DNA of 64,000 bases from Cristatella mucedo. Taxonomy: Eukaryota; Bryozoa; Phylactolaemata; Cristatellidae. The stretch spans positions 191,001 to 255,000 of the forward strand of contig WPIO01000098.1 in assembly GCA_009760855.2 (NCBI GenBank), read 5' to 3'. Both the position numbers and the translations under genes were made by a program. This document shows positions 10,738 through 25,967 of the stretch, piece after piece. The notes beneath the pieces are model-generated. The model saw nothing but the letters and a program-made list of their open reading frames with translations, had not been told where the DNA came from and did not search any database. Numbering within the stretch: the first letter of the stretch is position 1; each line of letters opens with the position of its first letter.

Positions 10738-11290
10738 GTATAAAGTGTTTAGAGGTGATTATACACAGGGTCAGCATGCAAAGATGGTTAGTTGTACCAT
10801 GCACTTTGCCAGCAGGCATGAGCACACAAAGGACGAATCAAAATGACCCACTAAATGCTGTCATTAATAGGTGTGTTTTAAGTTCTTTTTAAATGTGGTC
10901 AAGTCAGGGGATGTTGTGACGCATTTGGGGAGTTCCAAGCTTTGGGAGCACACGAACTAAAGGCACGGTCTCCCAAAGGATTTGAGGTTCCTACGAGGTG
11001 TAGGTAAACGGTTCGATTCAGAAAAGTGGATGGAGCAATGCCTAGCCTGGTGAATAAAAGAAAATCCTAGCTGATTAAGCAGCCTCTTTTTGTATAGCGA
11101 CAGAAGAGCCTTGACGGCTATCACCACCGCTTGCAGTGGCAATAAAGGATCGCCCACCACAGGATTCGAACCCACGACCTCGGGGCCGAGGTTGTGAAAA
11201 GCAACCACCTCACCTGGTGATGGAGTAGTACTGAGAGGCCGGTAGAAGCCAAAGTAGGAAGAGCCGTAAAACTGAGCGACGATGCGGTCG
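10738..11290 (-). mobile_element. LINE-A fragment split by a SINE-2
   Basis: From GGTCAGCATGCAAAGATGG at about 10769 to AATGCCTAGCCTGGTG at 11052 the + strand follows the usual LINE-A order. After the SINE-2 it resumes with ATGGAGTAGTACTGAGAGG and AAAACTGAGCGACGATG, matching GGAGTAGATCTGAGAGATAGG and AAAGTGAGCGACAAAACC of other copies. The coding part is degraded. Confidence 0.8.
11053..11212 (-). mobile_element. SINE-2 inserted into LINE-A
   Basis: Reverse-oriented SINE-2: CTAGCTGATTAAGCAGCCTC tail, GGCTATCACCACCGCTTGC body, GGATTCGAACCCACGACC B box. The 7-bp CCTGGTG flanks it at 11046-11052 and 11213-11219 and may be a target-site duplication. SINE-2 heads themselves often contain CCTAGTG, so part of this match may be internal. 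Confidence 0.8.
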
Positions 11291-11567
11291 TCATCTGGCC
11301 GCAGCAGTTGCGCTAGCTCTGCGAGGCCTGTGCGCACGAGCCCCTACAGCGAGGCTCATCGTTCAGTTTGCCAGTCGCCGTGGGTACGGTCTGTGGCTTG
11401 GCCGTCGCGCGGCGGCGCCTACCGTCTCGCATCGCTCGCCTGAGAAGCAGGAGCAGGAGGGGCAACTCGCGACGCTGCGCCGCCGCCGTCGCTCGCCGCT
11501 TCGGATGGCAGACGCTTGAGAACCGCCTGCGCGAGTCGCGTGCACTCGAGCCTCCCTCTCGTTGCAG

Positions 11568-15075
<3,508 letters not shown>

Positions 15076-16697
15076 GCTGCGCCGGTGGCCAAGGCGGCAG
15101 TAGCATTAGCATCAGAGTTAGCAGCAGCAGCTGCTGCTTTTGGCCTTTCGATCTGCTTCCCGAACATACGTGCAGCATCAGCAGCAGCAGCTGGAAGGAA
15201 GCGTGGCTGCCTGCGTCATCTCAGGCAGGATTCTGCAGGCTTCGCTCTGCTCTGGCAGCCAGTCACGATGGCTGGCCTTGCATGTCGCTTGACGCGATAA
15301 TCTCATTAGGTGCTTCTCATCGTGTATCTGTGCGGATTTTTGGTGCCGACGTGGAATGCGACGGTCGACCGATGTTTTAATGTCGTTTGCCGTCAGAACA
15401 ACAAGCTGCTGTTGCTGTCATCGGCATTCTGCTAGCGCTCGGTTTGTGACCCCTCAGTCACGATCGCTTCTAGCCACGATCGCTTCCAGCCACGATCGCT
15501 TGCTACTTTGTCTCAGTGATTGTGCATCGTCCAATGTCGTCTGCCAGAAACATGCTTTGTCAACCAGAGTGATGCACTGCTCTGTCTCTGTCTTTAGCGT
15601 TTTTTCAGCTGACGATGAATGCATTAATTCTTACTCAAGCACATCTTGTTTGTGTCCTTGTCCCCATGCCTTCATGCTCACCATAATGACTATTTCTCCC
15701 CCTCCCTCGAGGATTTAAGTGCCCTGAGCGCACGTAATTACATCTTACCTGCCACTGAGCTCACTATAGGTCTGCTTTGCCGGCCAACAGCAGTAAGCTG
15801 TGGCAAAGCTGCAGAAAAGAGTGATAGGGGACTGCATATTTTAAGGTAGGTGACCCTTGAATCTGCCGAATCGGCCAGTCGTAGCCGGTGACACATGTCT
15901 GCCACCCTGCTGAATGGGGTTGGAGCTGAAGACAGGTTGCATGCTGTTGCTATGCCCACCGCTGCCTTTAACTTTGGACGGGTATTAGGTGGGTGATGTG
16001 TTGAGGCTGTGAGGGCTGGCACCTGCCGACCTATGGCCACGCACAAGGCAGCCTACATGAAGTTTGTGGTTTTTCTTTAGGTTTGTTCACTTTGCTGTAG
16101 CTTGGCCTTTGGTATGCAAAGCTTGCCATCCACATGGCTATGACCTATGCCATCCTTATACCTATGACCGACTCCCGTGGAAGCCAGGGGCCTGACAGTT
16201 TTTCAGTCGGGATCAAGTCACGTCACTAGCTGACTGCACAGGTTGCCTGGCTGTACCATGAGCATGCGATGGGAGAGCTGTGGCTGTAAAGGGGTGTTTT
16301 TGGATAGCTGTGGTCGCACTAGATGTCGAAGCTGTACAGCTCGCTGACTGTTCAGTGGTCAATGGGTTCCTTTCGGCACCGTTTCGCAGCTTGTGCAGCA
16401 AAACTCGAGCATAGATTCGTGTTCGAAAAAGCAGGTGTAGCAGTGCCATGTCCGACATCCATCCTCAGCTTTCTCGGAGCAGAAACTCGTGGGCTGCAAA
16501 CCTGATCCTTTTTTTAGGGACATTTGCTGTGACCGTTCCTCACTCCATTGTTTCAGTGCCCGTGCTGCCTACGTTGTCTTGAAGCCACTGCTGAAATGTT
16601 GCTAAGACTTCAGCTGCTGGTACGAAATGGCAATTCATTGTTAAGTACTGTGACTTAATAAGCGTCTTGTCACGCAGCCTATCAAGACGTGAAGCCT
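15076..16697. other. RABAC1 3' flank, unassigned
   Basis: Contains (AGC)n-like runs at 15118-15195 and three 16-bp tandem units (CACGATCGCTTCYAGC) at 15459-15503. No other coding sequence was recognised. Part of this is probably 3' UTR. Confidence 0.4.
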
Positions 16698-16734
16698 GTA
16701 CTGAGTACTTAGTACTCAGTACTAAAGTACTGAG
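16698..16734. repeat. two overlapping GTACTGAG palindromes
   Basis: A 25-base odd palindrome centred on T (arms GTACTGAGTACT / AGTACTCAGTAC, 16698-16722) overlaps a second inverted repeat (CTCAGTACT-AA-AGTACTGAG, 16715-16734). Only one of the two could form a hairpin at a time. Confidence 0.8.
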
Positions 16735-16821
16735 CAGCCGTTGATCGGACCTTAATCAGCAGAGATAGTTGCCCAGCGTATCGATCCTAGTAGTTGGAAA
16801 CCCTTAGTGATTGAAGTATCC

Positions 16822-16990
16822 AGCGAGCCGCGATGACACACTAGGCAAAGTGGTTGCTTTTCACGACCTCGGTCCCGAGGTCGTACGTTGGAATCCTGCG
16901 GTAGGCGATGCTTTATTGCTGCTGCAGACGGTGGCGAGAGTCACAAAGGCTGTTCTGTCGATAGGCAAGAGGCTGTAAACTCAGCTTGTA
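16822..16990 (+). mobile_element. SINE-2, degraded B box
   Basis: Head GAGCCGCGATGACACACTAGG, middle CACGACCTCGGTCCCGAGG, and a B box altered to GTACGTTGGAATCC. Body and tail are diverged. Confidence 0.75.
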
Positions 16991-17820
16991 AGTAGCGATC
17001 CCGCCAGCCCTTGATGGTGACATTGTTACAAAGTTGTATAGAAAAGAGCAATTTAGATTTTCTGCTAAAGGTGGTTACGGGCTTTAGCAATAAATTTTGG
17101 CCTATCATGAACCTTAACATCCAATTTAAGCCAGCCGAAATTAGCCTAATCATATGAAAATTACATTGTAAAAAGCCTGAAGGTATTTGTAGTCAGTTTC
17201 GGAACGTGCAGCATTAGAAAAGTCAGCACTCGGATGCCCAAGAGGGAAAGATCATAGTCATGCTCTGCATTTCGGAAGTCGTTGTAATCAGTCGTAAACA
17301 TATGTTGAGATTAGCGTGCTAACTGTACTAGTGACAGCGACATTGGAAAAACTTACTCAATTCGTGAGACGACGTTTAGGAAATTTCATGTAGACGTCGT
17401 GTACCTAGGAAGGATTCAACTTTGAAGGTGAGAGAGGCTTACCTCAAAAACTAAGAATATTAACTTGGATAGCCACCACGTCGGACCTCAAGGCGTTAAC
17501 TGATTGTCTGGTAGTAACAATTGATATGGTCGAAAACATTACGCAATTTTTTGCGCAGGGCTAGAACCCAGCGTTGAAGTTTGGCAGATTTATAGACTCC
17601 TAGAATAGAGCGCTCATGGAGGCTGCATGCTTTCGGCACCTGTGTAAAGGTGTGCCAGTGTGCTCTTTGCTGACTCAGCGATGTCACAGAAAACGGCTTA
17701 GATTCTGTGACAATCAAGCTTTAGTACTCGGTAATACATTCGCGCACGACTTCATCTTAACCTGTCTAGTCTGACCTCGTGCCCGATCTAGGATGGCTTA
17801 ACCATTCGATATCGTGCTTG
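16991..17820. other. unassigned
   Basis: Short frames only. No known repeat or domain was recognised. Confidence 0.35.
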
Positions 17821-17895
17821 CTTTGCAGCAAATGTGAAGTGCCTAGAAAGAAATTGAGTTCTCTGAGGGTGCTATATCAAATGTGTTACTATTAT
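17821..17895 (+). mobile_element. LINE-A 3' end
   Basis: TTTGCAGCAAATGTGAAGTG, then AGAAATTGAGTTCTCTGAGG, GTGCTATATCAAATG and a short ATT tail. Confidence 0.8.
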
Positions 17896-18965
17896 TTGTG
17901 CTCAGTTTGACCCTGACTGACCTTGCTCAGCGTTACCTGGGCTGAGACCTCAATTTCGTCCAGCCTAGCTGCTTTGGTAGCCAAGAAATCCTAGCACTAC
18001 AAGCACAATTTATTTGCCTTTATCTACCGATACTGACTTGATTTTACGCCTAGGCAATGCAGCTAGCTCTTCTATGAACAATTCTCCATGTCTTTTACGT
18101 TCAGGATTAATCCAGTTGATTGTTGGTCACCTACTCTTACTGGAGCTCACTGTATTCGGACTCGTTTCGCCGAGCCAAAGTAGAAATACTATACTTTACA
18201 TAAGCTTATAGATCTATTACAAGTCACTGTCGGAATTACTGGTCGCCATCTAGCCGAGTCACAGAGGGCTTTCTCACTTTAACTACCGTATTTTTAAGAG
18301 CATAGGTAGTACTTTTTCAATTTTTGCTTAGAAACAATCTACGTGTGATTTATACACTGCAAGTAAATATTTGACAGTAGCAGCAAAAATTAGAAGAGCC
18401 AAAAACCCCTGAGAAAACCAAAAACCCTTGAGAGTAAGTTTTACAATAATAATAATAATAATAACAAGCTTGGGAGAGCATTGAAGAAAGATCACTGTAA
18501 AGTTGTCCAAGAAGAAAGGAATTTCAAATAGGCTGAATGGAACTGAAGATGCAATCTATGAGGAAAGTGACGATTCAAACATTGAAAATGTTGAAGGAGA
18601 CTATGAAGGTGCCTTGAAGGTGATACTGATGACGAGTTGTGTGTTAACCGAATTGATTAAAGCAAACTTATATTAATGCAAAATGAGCTATATGTTAGGT
18701 AATAACATTTTTCAAAAAATTAATTTTTCAGAAACCCTTGTCAATGAATTTAAGATGCAACTTAAACTTGGATGCGAATTGTAACCGTAAAAATACGGTA
18801 GCAGTGATAGTGACATGTGAAAAAGCTTGTGAGAAATGAATTTCTTGGTCAAAGATATGCTCGTGGCTCTGTAATAAAAGCAGACACTAAAATGTGCATG
18901 TTTTCTTAAGCGCATAAAATGACCATTACAGGTATATGGTTTATAGGACTACAGGTATATTACAG
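17896..18965. other. unassigned, AT-rich, with (AAT)n
   Basis: A short (AAT)n tract lies at about 18446-18465. No gene is recognised. Confidence 0.35.
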
Positions 18966-20110
18966 ATAATAATAATAATAATAATAATGCACTTGATAAA
19001 GCGCCATCAGAGAACTCATTCTCTCTCTAGGGGCTTTACATTTGCTGCAAAGGGGAACGCAATTGAATGGTGAGTGATATCGTGCTTGATAAGCAACACA
19101 AATAACATGGTTAGGGATGACATGCACAGGGTCAGCATGCAAGTGTGGTTAGTGGCAGCATGCACAGTGTCAGCACGCATAAGCACATCAAGGACGAATC
19201 ACAGGGACCCACTAAATGCTGTAATAAATATGTGTTTTAAGTTCTTTTTAAATGTGGTCGAGTCAGGGGATGTTGTGACGCAAGTGGGGAGTGAGTTCCA
19301 AGCTTTGGGAGCATACGAACTAAATGCACGGTCTCCAAAGGATTACGTTTCTACGAGGTATTTGTAAACTGTTAGATTCCGAAAAGCTGGTGGCATGATG
19401 CTTACCCGGGCGGGGGAGTAGATCTGAGAGATAGGCTGGAGCCAAAGAATGAAGGGACCAAAAAGTGAGCGACAAAACCTTAAAGTTAATCCGTTGCTTG
19501 ACCGGTAGCCAGTGCAGATCTGCGAAAAGTGGTGCGGTGTGTCAACTGCGACGCTCACGACAGACAAGCCTGTACCAGCAGTAATCGCCTGATCGCACAT
19601 GCCGGTAGGCCAGCAAGCAGTGAATTACAGAAATCAAGACGGGATGTCACGAATGCATGGACCAACTAGGACGTGGCATCCTTATCTAAACAAGCCCGAA
19701 TTTTAGCTATGTTATGTATCTGAAAGTAGTCAGATTTGATTTTGGAGCTGATGTAGCTGTCTAACGAAACGTCACTTTGGAACATGACACCAAGATTTCG
19801 AGCAGATTCAACAGGAGATATGCTGGCAGAGCCGATTTTGAGCGTTAGCTTTTCAAATTTCTGAATCACAGTGGGTTTGTCAATGACTAGTAAGTTGATT
19901 TTTCTCTGCCATCCCAGTTGGGGAGCCCAAACCAGATGAGCATTGGTAAAAATATAAATTTAGCTGGACCCCAAGATCCCGAAATGAACTCGCTAGGAAG
20001 ATCTGACGGTGTAATGTAATAGTTTAGTTGTTGGGTTTCCACCGCTTGCTCAAGTATTTTGGATACGAATGTCACTTCGACGGCGACGTGATGAAAGCTA
20101 CATATACTTT
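18966..20110 (-). mobile_element. LINE-A copy, 3' tail to RT fingers with deletions
   Basis: Starts with the (AAT)n tail and CACTTGATAAAGCGCCATC, and runs through the 3' UTR and RT C-terminus. The - strand encodes QKFEKLTLKIGSASISPVES and ARNLGVMFQSDVSL. Near 20100 it encodes FVSKILEQAVETQQLNYYI, an RT finger motif normally hundreds of bases upstream, so the palm is missing between about 19900 and 20000. Frames are broken. Confidence 0.85.
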
Positions 20111-20374
20111 TACAATCTACGGTCGCCTTTTCAGTGAGTGGCCTGGGAACCACTGTGGGGGCATTCTGGCAGGGAACGAAGTGAGGGGATAAATTCCCCA
20201 ATCTATTTTATCTTAGTTGTGTAGAATTTTAGGAAACGATCTGCTATGTCACTAGTGGGATCACTTTAAATGATGCTTGAACGAGAGTGGTCGAGAAGTT
20301 CAGCTGACAGTGGACTTTTTGTGGTCGCTTATTGATCTGTGATTCGACGACTTCTCGATAAAATATGGAATCAG

Positions 20375-20700
20375 CTTCATATAGCTGTTCCATTCTTCCA
20401 CCTAAAGACCGTTGGCGACAGATGCTTTAGCTCTGCAGGTCCTAGACCGTGGAACTCGCCTCCATAACTCTTACGCAGCAACAACTACTCTCCTGCTGCC
20501 GGCTATGGCTCATCCTTTCCAGCGGTCCTAGGCTGCTACTTTCATGCTAATCACCACCTTGACTGCTTTCTTGACTCTGCTATGCTTCTCCACTTTTCCG
20601 ACGTTGCGTGAGATGAAGTCTTTTGGCTACCGAATGCGTACCGAAAGCCGCTTAGGCTGTTAGTGCGATATACAAAACTCTCCTGCATGACATCTCATGA
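20375..20700 (+). mobile_element. LINE-B 3' end
   Basis: Matches the C-terminus and tail of the LINE-B copy at 37490-37850: ACCGTTGGCGACAGATGCTT, CTCTGCAGGTCCTAGACCG, CGAATGCGTACCGAAAGCCG and TATACAAAACTCTCCTGC. It encodes a degraded version of RSFSSAGPRLWNSLPQFL. Confidence 0.8.
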
Positions 20701-21035
20701 CAAGCACCATAGTCTTTGCGTTACATTACAACACAAGCAGAAGAGCTGTCCATCTTAAATTAGAAGCTAGGCTGGCTGGATCTTTTCTGCTGGTAATAGC
20801 AAGCGTTACTTATTTTCTGCTGCTTATTTCATATCTTAAGACTCCACCAGGACCAAGTCTCGAAACCGTTTTCTTTTCAGACTCTTCCTTTTCTGCCGCG
20901 AGGGTTTATGGAAGACTTTACAGGACACCAGTTGAGCTCGGTAAGCTACTAATAAAATGTTAACCTTCTAAATTAGTAAGCTTAAGGTACTTGCTAAAGC
21001 CTATTGGCGGCTCCGATTTATAACCATTAGGCAGG
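20701..21035. other. unassigned
   Basis: Nothing recognised. One 88-codon frame has no family resemblance. Confidence 0.3.
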
Positions 21036-21039
21036 ATGT

Positions 21040-21300
21040 GCCATAACCAGAGGTTTGACTCGAATAGGAAGGTTCTCTTCGGGGATCAATCCTTTATTCT
21101 TCTGTGTACCTCCAACTGGTCAGGCACTCTTAAGCAAAGGAATATACCGAAATGCACCATTAGCGGACTGATTGCTACCAATACGACAGTGGCTGGTTCC
21201 TACCACCACTACGGGAGTTTGGCGAGTATTTTTGCTCCAGAGCAGCTACGGCGTGTCCAAAACACTAGCAACGCTGCACTTGAAGGGACCCAGTAATACT
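21040..21300 (+). mobile_element. probable LINE RT C-terminal remnant
   Basis: Encodes PEQLRRVQNTSNAALEGTQ, resembling the LQRVQNxAARLV motif that follows [14 protein letters not shown] in L2-clade RTs. The surroundings are too eroded to place in LINE-A or LINE-B. Confidence 0.5.
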
Positions 21301-21362
21301 GTGCCTATCTGCCTAGCCGGAGAGTATCGTTCTTCCTATCGGTTGCCGTTGCTCTCTCTTCT

Positions 21363-22735
21363 AATAATAATAATGCACTTGATAAAGTGCCATCAGAGAA
21401 CTCAATCTCTCTCTCTCTCGCTCTCTAGGCGCTTTACATTTGCTGCAAAATGAAATGCAATTGAATGGTGAGTAATATTATGCTTGATAAACAAAAAAAC
21501 AAGAATAACATGGTTAGGGGTGACACGCTAAATAATAAATAAATCCTAGCTGAGTCAACAGCCTCTTTTTGTATAGCGACAGAAGAGCCTTTACGGCTAT
21601 CACCACCGCTTGCAGTGGCGATAAAGGATCGCCCACCGCAGGAATCGAACCCACGACCTCGGGACAGAGGTCATGAAAGCAACCACCTTATCATTGTGTG
21701 CCATCACGGCTCACTAAGCTCAGGGTCAGCATGCAAATGTGGTTAGTGGCAGCATGCACAGTGTCAGCACGCATAAGCAAATGAAGGACGAATTATAGGG
21801 ACTCACTAAATGCTCTCTTAAATAAGTGTTTACAAGTTCTTTTTAAATGTGGTCAAGTCAGGGGATATCGTGACGCAAGTCGGGAGGGAGTTCCAGGCTT
21901 TGGGGGCATACGAGCTAAATGCACGGTCTCCAAATGATTTGAGGTTTGTACGAGGTATTTGTAGACCGTTGGATTTCGAAAAGCGGGTGGTACGATGCTT
22001 GGCCTTATGGGGGAGTGTATCTGAGAGATGGGTTGCAGCCAAAGAATGAAGTGACCTAAAAGTGAGCGACAAAACCTTGAATTCAATCCGTTGCTTGACT
22101 GGTAGCCAGTGCAGGTCGGCGAGAAGTGGAATAATGTGGTAACTGCGACGCTCACGACAGACAAGCCTAGCTGCGGAGTTTTGCACCAGCTGCAATCGCC
22201 TGATCGCACATGCTGGTAGGCCAGTAAGCCGTGAGCTGCAGAATTCGAGACGGGATTTCACAAATGCATGGGCCAACTTGAACGTGGTATCCTAATCTAA
22301 ACAAGCCCAAATTTTAGCAATGTTATGTAGCTGAAAGCAGGCAAATTTGACTGTGGAGCTGATGGAGGATCTAAACTACAGCTTTTTTGAAAGGTGCTGG
22401 GACATGACCTTAGGATAATGAAATATTAATGATGTTAGTTATGCATGGCAGCAACAGATCAATGCAACGTAGGAGCCGGACAGTGGGAATAAGGTCCAGA
22501 GAACTTGTTGTCTTCTTTGATTGAGATACGAACTTCATGACTAGATCACTAGAGACCTGCTTAAATTTAGACATTGAGGTGCAGCCAGGAATTTGGTACA
22601 TCACTCTAGTGGGGATGTTGTCATCGCAGGGATGGATTCCCTGATCTTGTCTATCTTCTTCGCAAAGAATCGAGAGAAGCAATCGGCTAGATCATCACAA
22701 GGATCATCAGGTAAGGAGCTAAATCTTTCGACGGA
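21363..22735 (-). mobile_element. LINE-A copy, interrupted by SINE-2 and with internal RT deletion
   Basis: An (AAT)n tail at 21363 is followed by CACTTGATAAAGTGCCATC, then the 3' UTR containing a SINE-2 (21528-21718). The C-terminal RT frame 21830-22276 encodes HAFVKSRLEFCSSRLTGLP, LQLVQNSAARLVCRERRS and FRSLHSLAATHLSD. After GAGCTGATG at 22364 the sequence jumps to an upstream RT region encoding DLVMKFVSQSKKTTSSLD and DLLLPCITNIINISLS. The fingers and palm between them are deleted. Confidence 0.88.
21528..21718 (-). mobile_element. SINE-2 inserted into LINE-A 3' UTR
   Basis: Complete reverse-oriented SINE-2 with tail (AATCCTAGCTGAGTCAACAG), body, B box (GGAATCGAACCCACGACC) and head (GTGTGCCATCACGGCTCAC). 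LINE-A sequence is continuous on either side (GGTTAGGGGTGACA, then CAGGGTCAGCATGC), so the insertion postdates the LINE-A copy. No long target-site duplication is evident, only GCT on both sides. Confidence 0.88.
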
Positions 22736-22747
22736 CCAGTGAAACAA

Positions 22748-22762
22748 TATCTATAAATATAT

Positions 22763-22841
<79 letters not shown>

Positions 22842-22858
22842 TAGATAAATAAATATGT
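22748..22858. repeat. (AT)n microsatellite
   Basis: Almost pure TA dinucleotides with some ATACATAT units lie next to the AT-rich tail of the following reverse-oriented SINE-2, from which they may have grown. Confidence 0.95.
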
Positions 22859-22978
22859 GCTGATTTAATAGCCTCATTTGTATAGCGGCCAAAGAGCCTT
22901 AATGGCTATCACCAAAGCTTACTGTTGGCAGCACTGGATGGCCAACTGCAGGATTCGAACACCGAGACCTTGGTTGTA
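22858..22978 (-). mobile_element. SINE-2, partial
   Basis: GCTGATTTAATAGCCTCATT tail, GGCTATCACCAAAGCTTAC body, GGATTCGAACACCGAGACC B-box region. The head is missing. Confidence 0.75.
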
Positions 22979-23005
22979 TAAAATAAAATAAATTAAATAT
23001 ATAAT

Positions 23006-23220
23006 ATAAATAACTACTCGCTGATTAAACAGCCTCTTTTTGCATAGCGACAGAAGAGCCTTTATGGCTATCCGCACCGCTTGCAGTAGCGATAAAGGAT
23101 CGCCTACCGCAGGAATCGAACCCACGACCTCGGGGTCGAGGTCATGAAAAGCAACCCCCGCCTTACCTAGTGTGCCTGTGACGAGCGAGCACCCTGTCAC
23201 CTGGGCTATCACGGCCCAGT
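23006..23220 (-). mobile_element. SINE-2
   Basis: Tail GCTGATTAAACAGCCTC, body with CGCTTGCAGTAGCGATAAAGG, B box GGAATCGAACCCACGACC, and an extended head with two tRNA-like start blocks (CCTAGTGTGCCTGTGACGAG and CACCTGGGCTATCACGGCCC). The head is longer than in most copies, perhaps by duplication. Confidence 0.82.
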
Positions 23221-24261
23221 GCCTGCACATGTTGATGCCCCGGGATTGCTTGATAGTTTTACACTCAAGGTTTGGCATTGACGCAAGCTTGTACTGAAGT
23301 CTAATATAATTTGCATGCCGTAACGTACGGTGAGATGGCAGTTCCGGTTTTCTCGTTCTGACCGGACGACAATAATTGTCAGCCGCAGAATTGTAGAGCG
23401 CATTCTATTTTGTTTTTCGTTCGAGTTCTCACCACACGCACGAGCGGCTGCGGCTAATTTCGAAATTAAGTTCAGCCACACAAATAGTCTGCCCCGAGAC
23501 TGAATGCGGAAGTGAATTTCGACCTCGAGCAGTCGACCTCTCGCAGCCTCTGGCTACCGGCGAGACACCCTTGCCGTTTCGGCGATCAATACGGTCCTTC
23601 CACCGGCATTTGACGCAGTTCGTTAATGACAGGACCTACAAATCTCCCCTTACGTACTGCCGAATTCCGGTGTACTTCGTGGGTAAATGTGCATGCATAG
23701 TTTAGAAATTTCGTAGGATGTCGCGGCAGCAGCCCGACTGCCCAGAAGTTCACAGGATTCCACAGCGTTCTATCGCACCACTTACTGCCCAAGGAAACCA
23801 CTGGTCTTGATCGACGCTTGTCAATTATTAATCAGCCAAGGCAGAGTTCAAGTGTCGACCGTGTCAAAGGTCGCATTGGCTCTCCCCAGCACACTGGATG
23901 AGCTAGCTCGAGATTCCCACTGGTGTCAGTGTGCAGCCGACCGGCAGTACAAAGATCCGTGATTGTGGTATCAGAAAGGCTGCTTGCATCAATAATTAAA
24001 GGATCTCTCGTGAAGAGGATTGTTCTAAAGTCACTAAATTCTGCTAGCATTCGGCTAATATTTAAAGAAGAAATTAGAGAATCGGTGCACTTTCATAGCT
24101 ATTTATTGCCAAGTCTTAATTCTTCTTTTTTCCCTAAACATTGGATGGATTTTCGCTGGACATTTTTCGGAGCAGACTGACAAGAATGATTTGTGAGTAA
24201 AAATGACATTAGTAGTCGAGTTTTAATAACTATTTTTCTACAGAAACTATAAATAAATATA
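23221..24261. other. unassigned
   Basis: No recognisable gene or repeat. Frames are short and overlap on both strands. Confidence 0.35.
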
Positions 24262-24428
24262 AGTGTAAATATTAGCTGATTTATCAGCCTCATGTTATAG
24301 AAAAGGAAGAGCCTTAACAATTATCATCGCCGCATGCAGTTGGCAATAAAAGATCGCCCACTGCAGGATTCGAACCCACGACCTCAGTCGTAAAAAGCGC
24401 GAACCATACCTCCTGGACTATCAAGTCC
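24262..24428 (-). mobile_element. SINE-2
   Basis: TATTAGCTGATTTATCAGCC tail, CGCATGCAGTTGGCAATAAA body, GGATTCGAACCCACGACC B box, and CTCCTGGACTATCAAGTCC head. Confidence 0.82.
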
Positions 24429-24444
24429 CTTAATTAGTAACAAT

Positions 24445-24560
24445 GTAATAATAATACGATCGATAAAGCGCCCTCAGATAAATCTATCTCTTTCTAGGCA
24501 CTTTAAATTTGATGTAAAGGAAGCATGATCGAATGGTCAGTGGTAGCATGAACAATCGCA
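24445..24560 (-). mobile_element. LINE-A 3' end
   Basis: AATAATACGATCGATAAAGC, then TCTATCTCTTTCTAGGCAC and AGGAAGCATGATCGAATGG. Confidence 0.75.
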
Positions 24561-25124
24561 GCAATTATAACATGGATAGCGAAAAAACATTCAAATATCG
24601 GGAATGACGTTGCTAGCACACATATATATGAATACGTGTGGCACAATTTATTAAACTACGAGTACAGAAAAAGCGTGAATTCACGATACAGTACTGCTCT
24701 ACCCTACGTGACATCCTAGGTGACAATGGTGACAGTACAGTCGCTATCCGATCTGGTGTCAGTTTTTGCCCTTGTGAGTCGCGGGATTTTGTTTCAAGTT
24801 ACTGAGAACATTCGTTCGGGCTGCTTTGGCTCTGGCTCGGTTGAAAGTTTATACTTTATACTTTGTCTATAAGTATATTTATATATCATTTATATTATAA
24901 TATTAATAATATTAATGTAATAGTATTAATAATTATTATATGTTGGTAATTATATTATTATTAATGTCCGACTGTGTCCAGTCCGATGTTAAGCGATCCT
25001 AATGTTGCATGGCGGACACGTCTCTTCCATTCGGCCCGTTGCCTGTAGAGTCCTAAATACTATCGTTTTGTCATTTTCCTCCATTTATTTTCTCCACTAG
25101 CATCGAGCCTCTAAGGAAAGTAAT
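24561..25124. other. unassigned, AT-rich core
   Basis: 24870-24965 is built of TATTAATAATATTAAT-like sequence. No gene is recognised. Confidence 0.35.
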
Positions 25125-25330
25125 TAAAGCCAGTGGCTTCGGTCATCGGCTTCTATATCAACGACATCCAGCTGTTCATGACATTTGAGTGCTCAGAATC
25201 GGTTGCAGTCATTGATAGGACTGAACTCTTGCAGCATTTAAATTCCGTGCTGAGTTTGCAAATTAATTTTAAACGAACTCACTTTTTAATTAAATATGTG
25301 ACTCAACTTTGCACCAATTAAAAACTAAGA
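25125..25330 (+). mobile_element. LINE-B RT catalytic-region remnant
   Basis: The frame encodes SVIGFYINDIQLFMTFECSE and SVAVIDRTELLQHLNSVL. This aligns with [19 protein letters not shown] of the better LINE-B copies, with the catalytic YSDD read as YIND. A strongly diverged fossil. Confidence 0.55.
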
Positions 25331-25967
25331 GATTCAGCGGGGTTGTCTCATTTTCAATCAGGAACTTTGAAATTTCCGAATGGATCAGCGCATACGGAGC
25401 TAGACGCCTACTCGCTGACTCCCACACGCTGCCACTGGGCCCTCCATACCTGACTACTGGTCTATTTTGCCAGTCTCAGCGTCCTCCTCTCAAAGCCACA
25501 TTACATTATCTGCATTATAAAATCAGACAAGACAGCTTTCTGCTCTCGGATTCGGGCGTGCGCTCAACAGGACCCAGGAGTCTTGGGATCACGATCTGCA
25601 GAAATTCCTAAAATCAATGCAATACGTGATCACCAGCTGCTATCGACTGCCAGGGGCACTGCATTGCCCCGCTATTACGAGCTACGAGCTTGGCCGTTCA
25701 ATAATAACTGAGAGCCCCTTATGAAATAGCCGCGGCAGGCCGATACTTAGTGGCAGCGCCATTTTCGATCGCGCCTGAACGAGATTATCGTTTGACTGTG
25801 ACATGACCTTTTTATAAGACACAGCTGTGACTGCATTCGCTTTCTGGGAGTGCCGGTGTGCCGGTCAGTGAGTCCTAGCGCTGAGCGTGAGATGCTGTAA
25901 TCCTGTAAGCGAGTCTGCTGGGAGTTACCTGTCATATTAGCCCTAACATAAATGCTAAGAGCTCACG
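25331..25967. other. unassigned
   Basis: Nothing recognised. May hold further eroded LINE-B sequence. Confidence 0.3.

Noticed and set aside
11368-11567. Upstream extension of the RABAC1-like first visible exon
   Set aside because: The frame begins at TTG without an ATG and is arginine-rich and unlike the family; a good acceptor at 11565-11567 gives the expected spacing instead.
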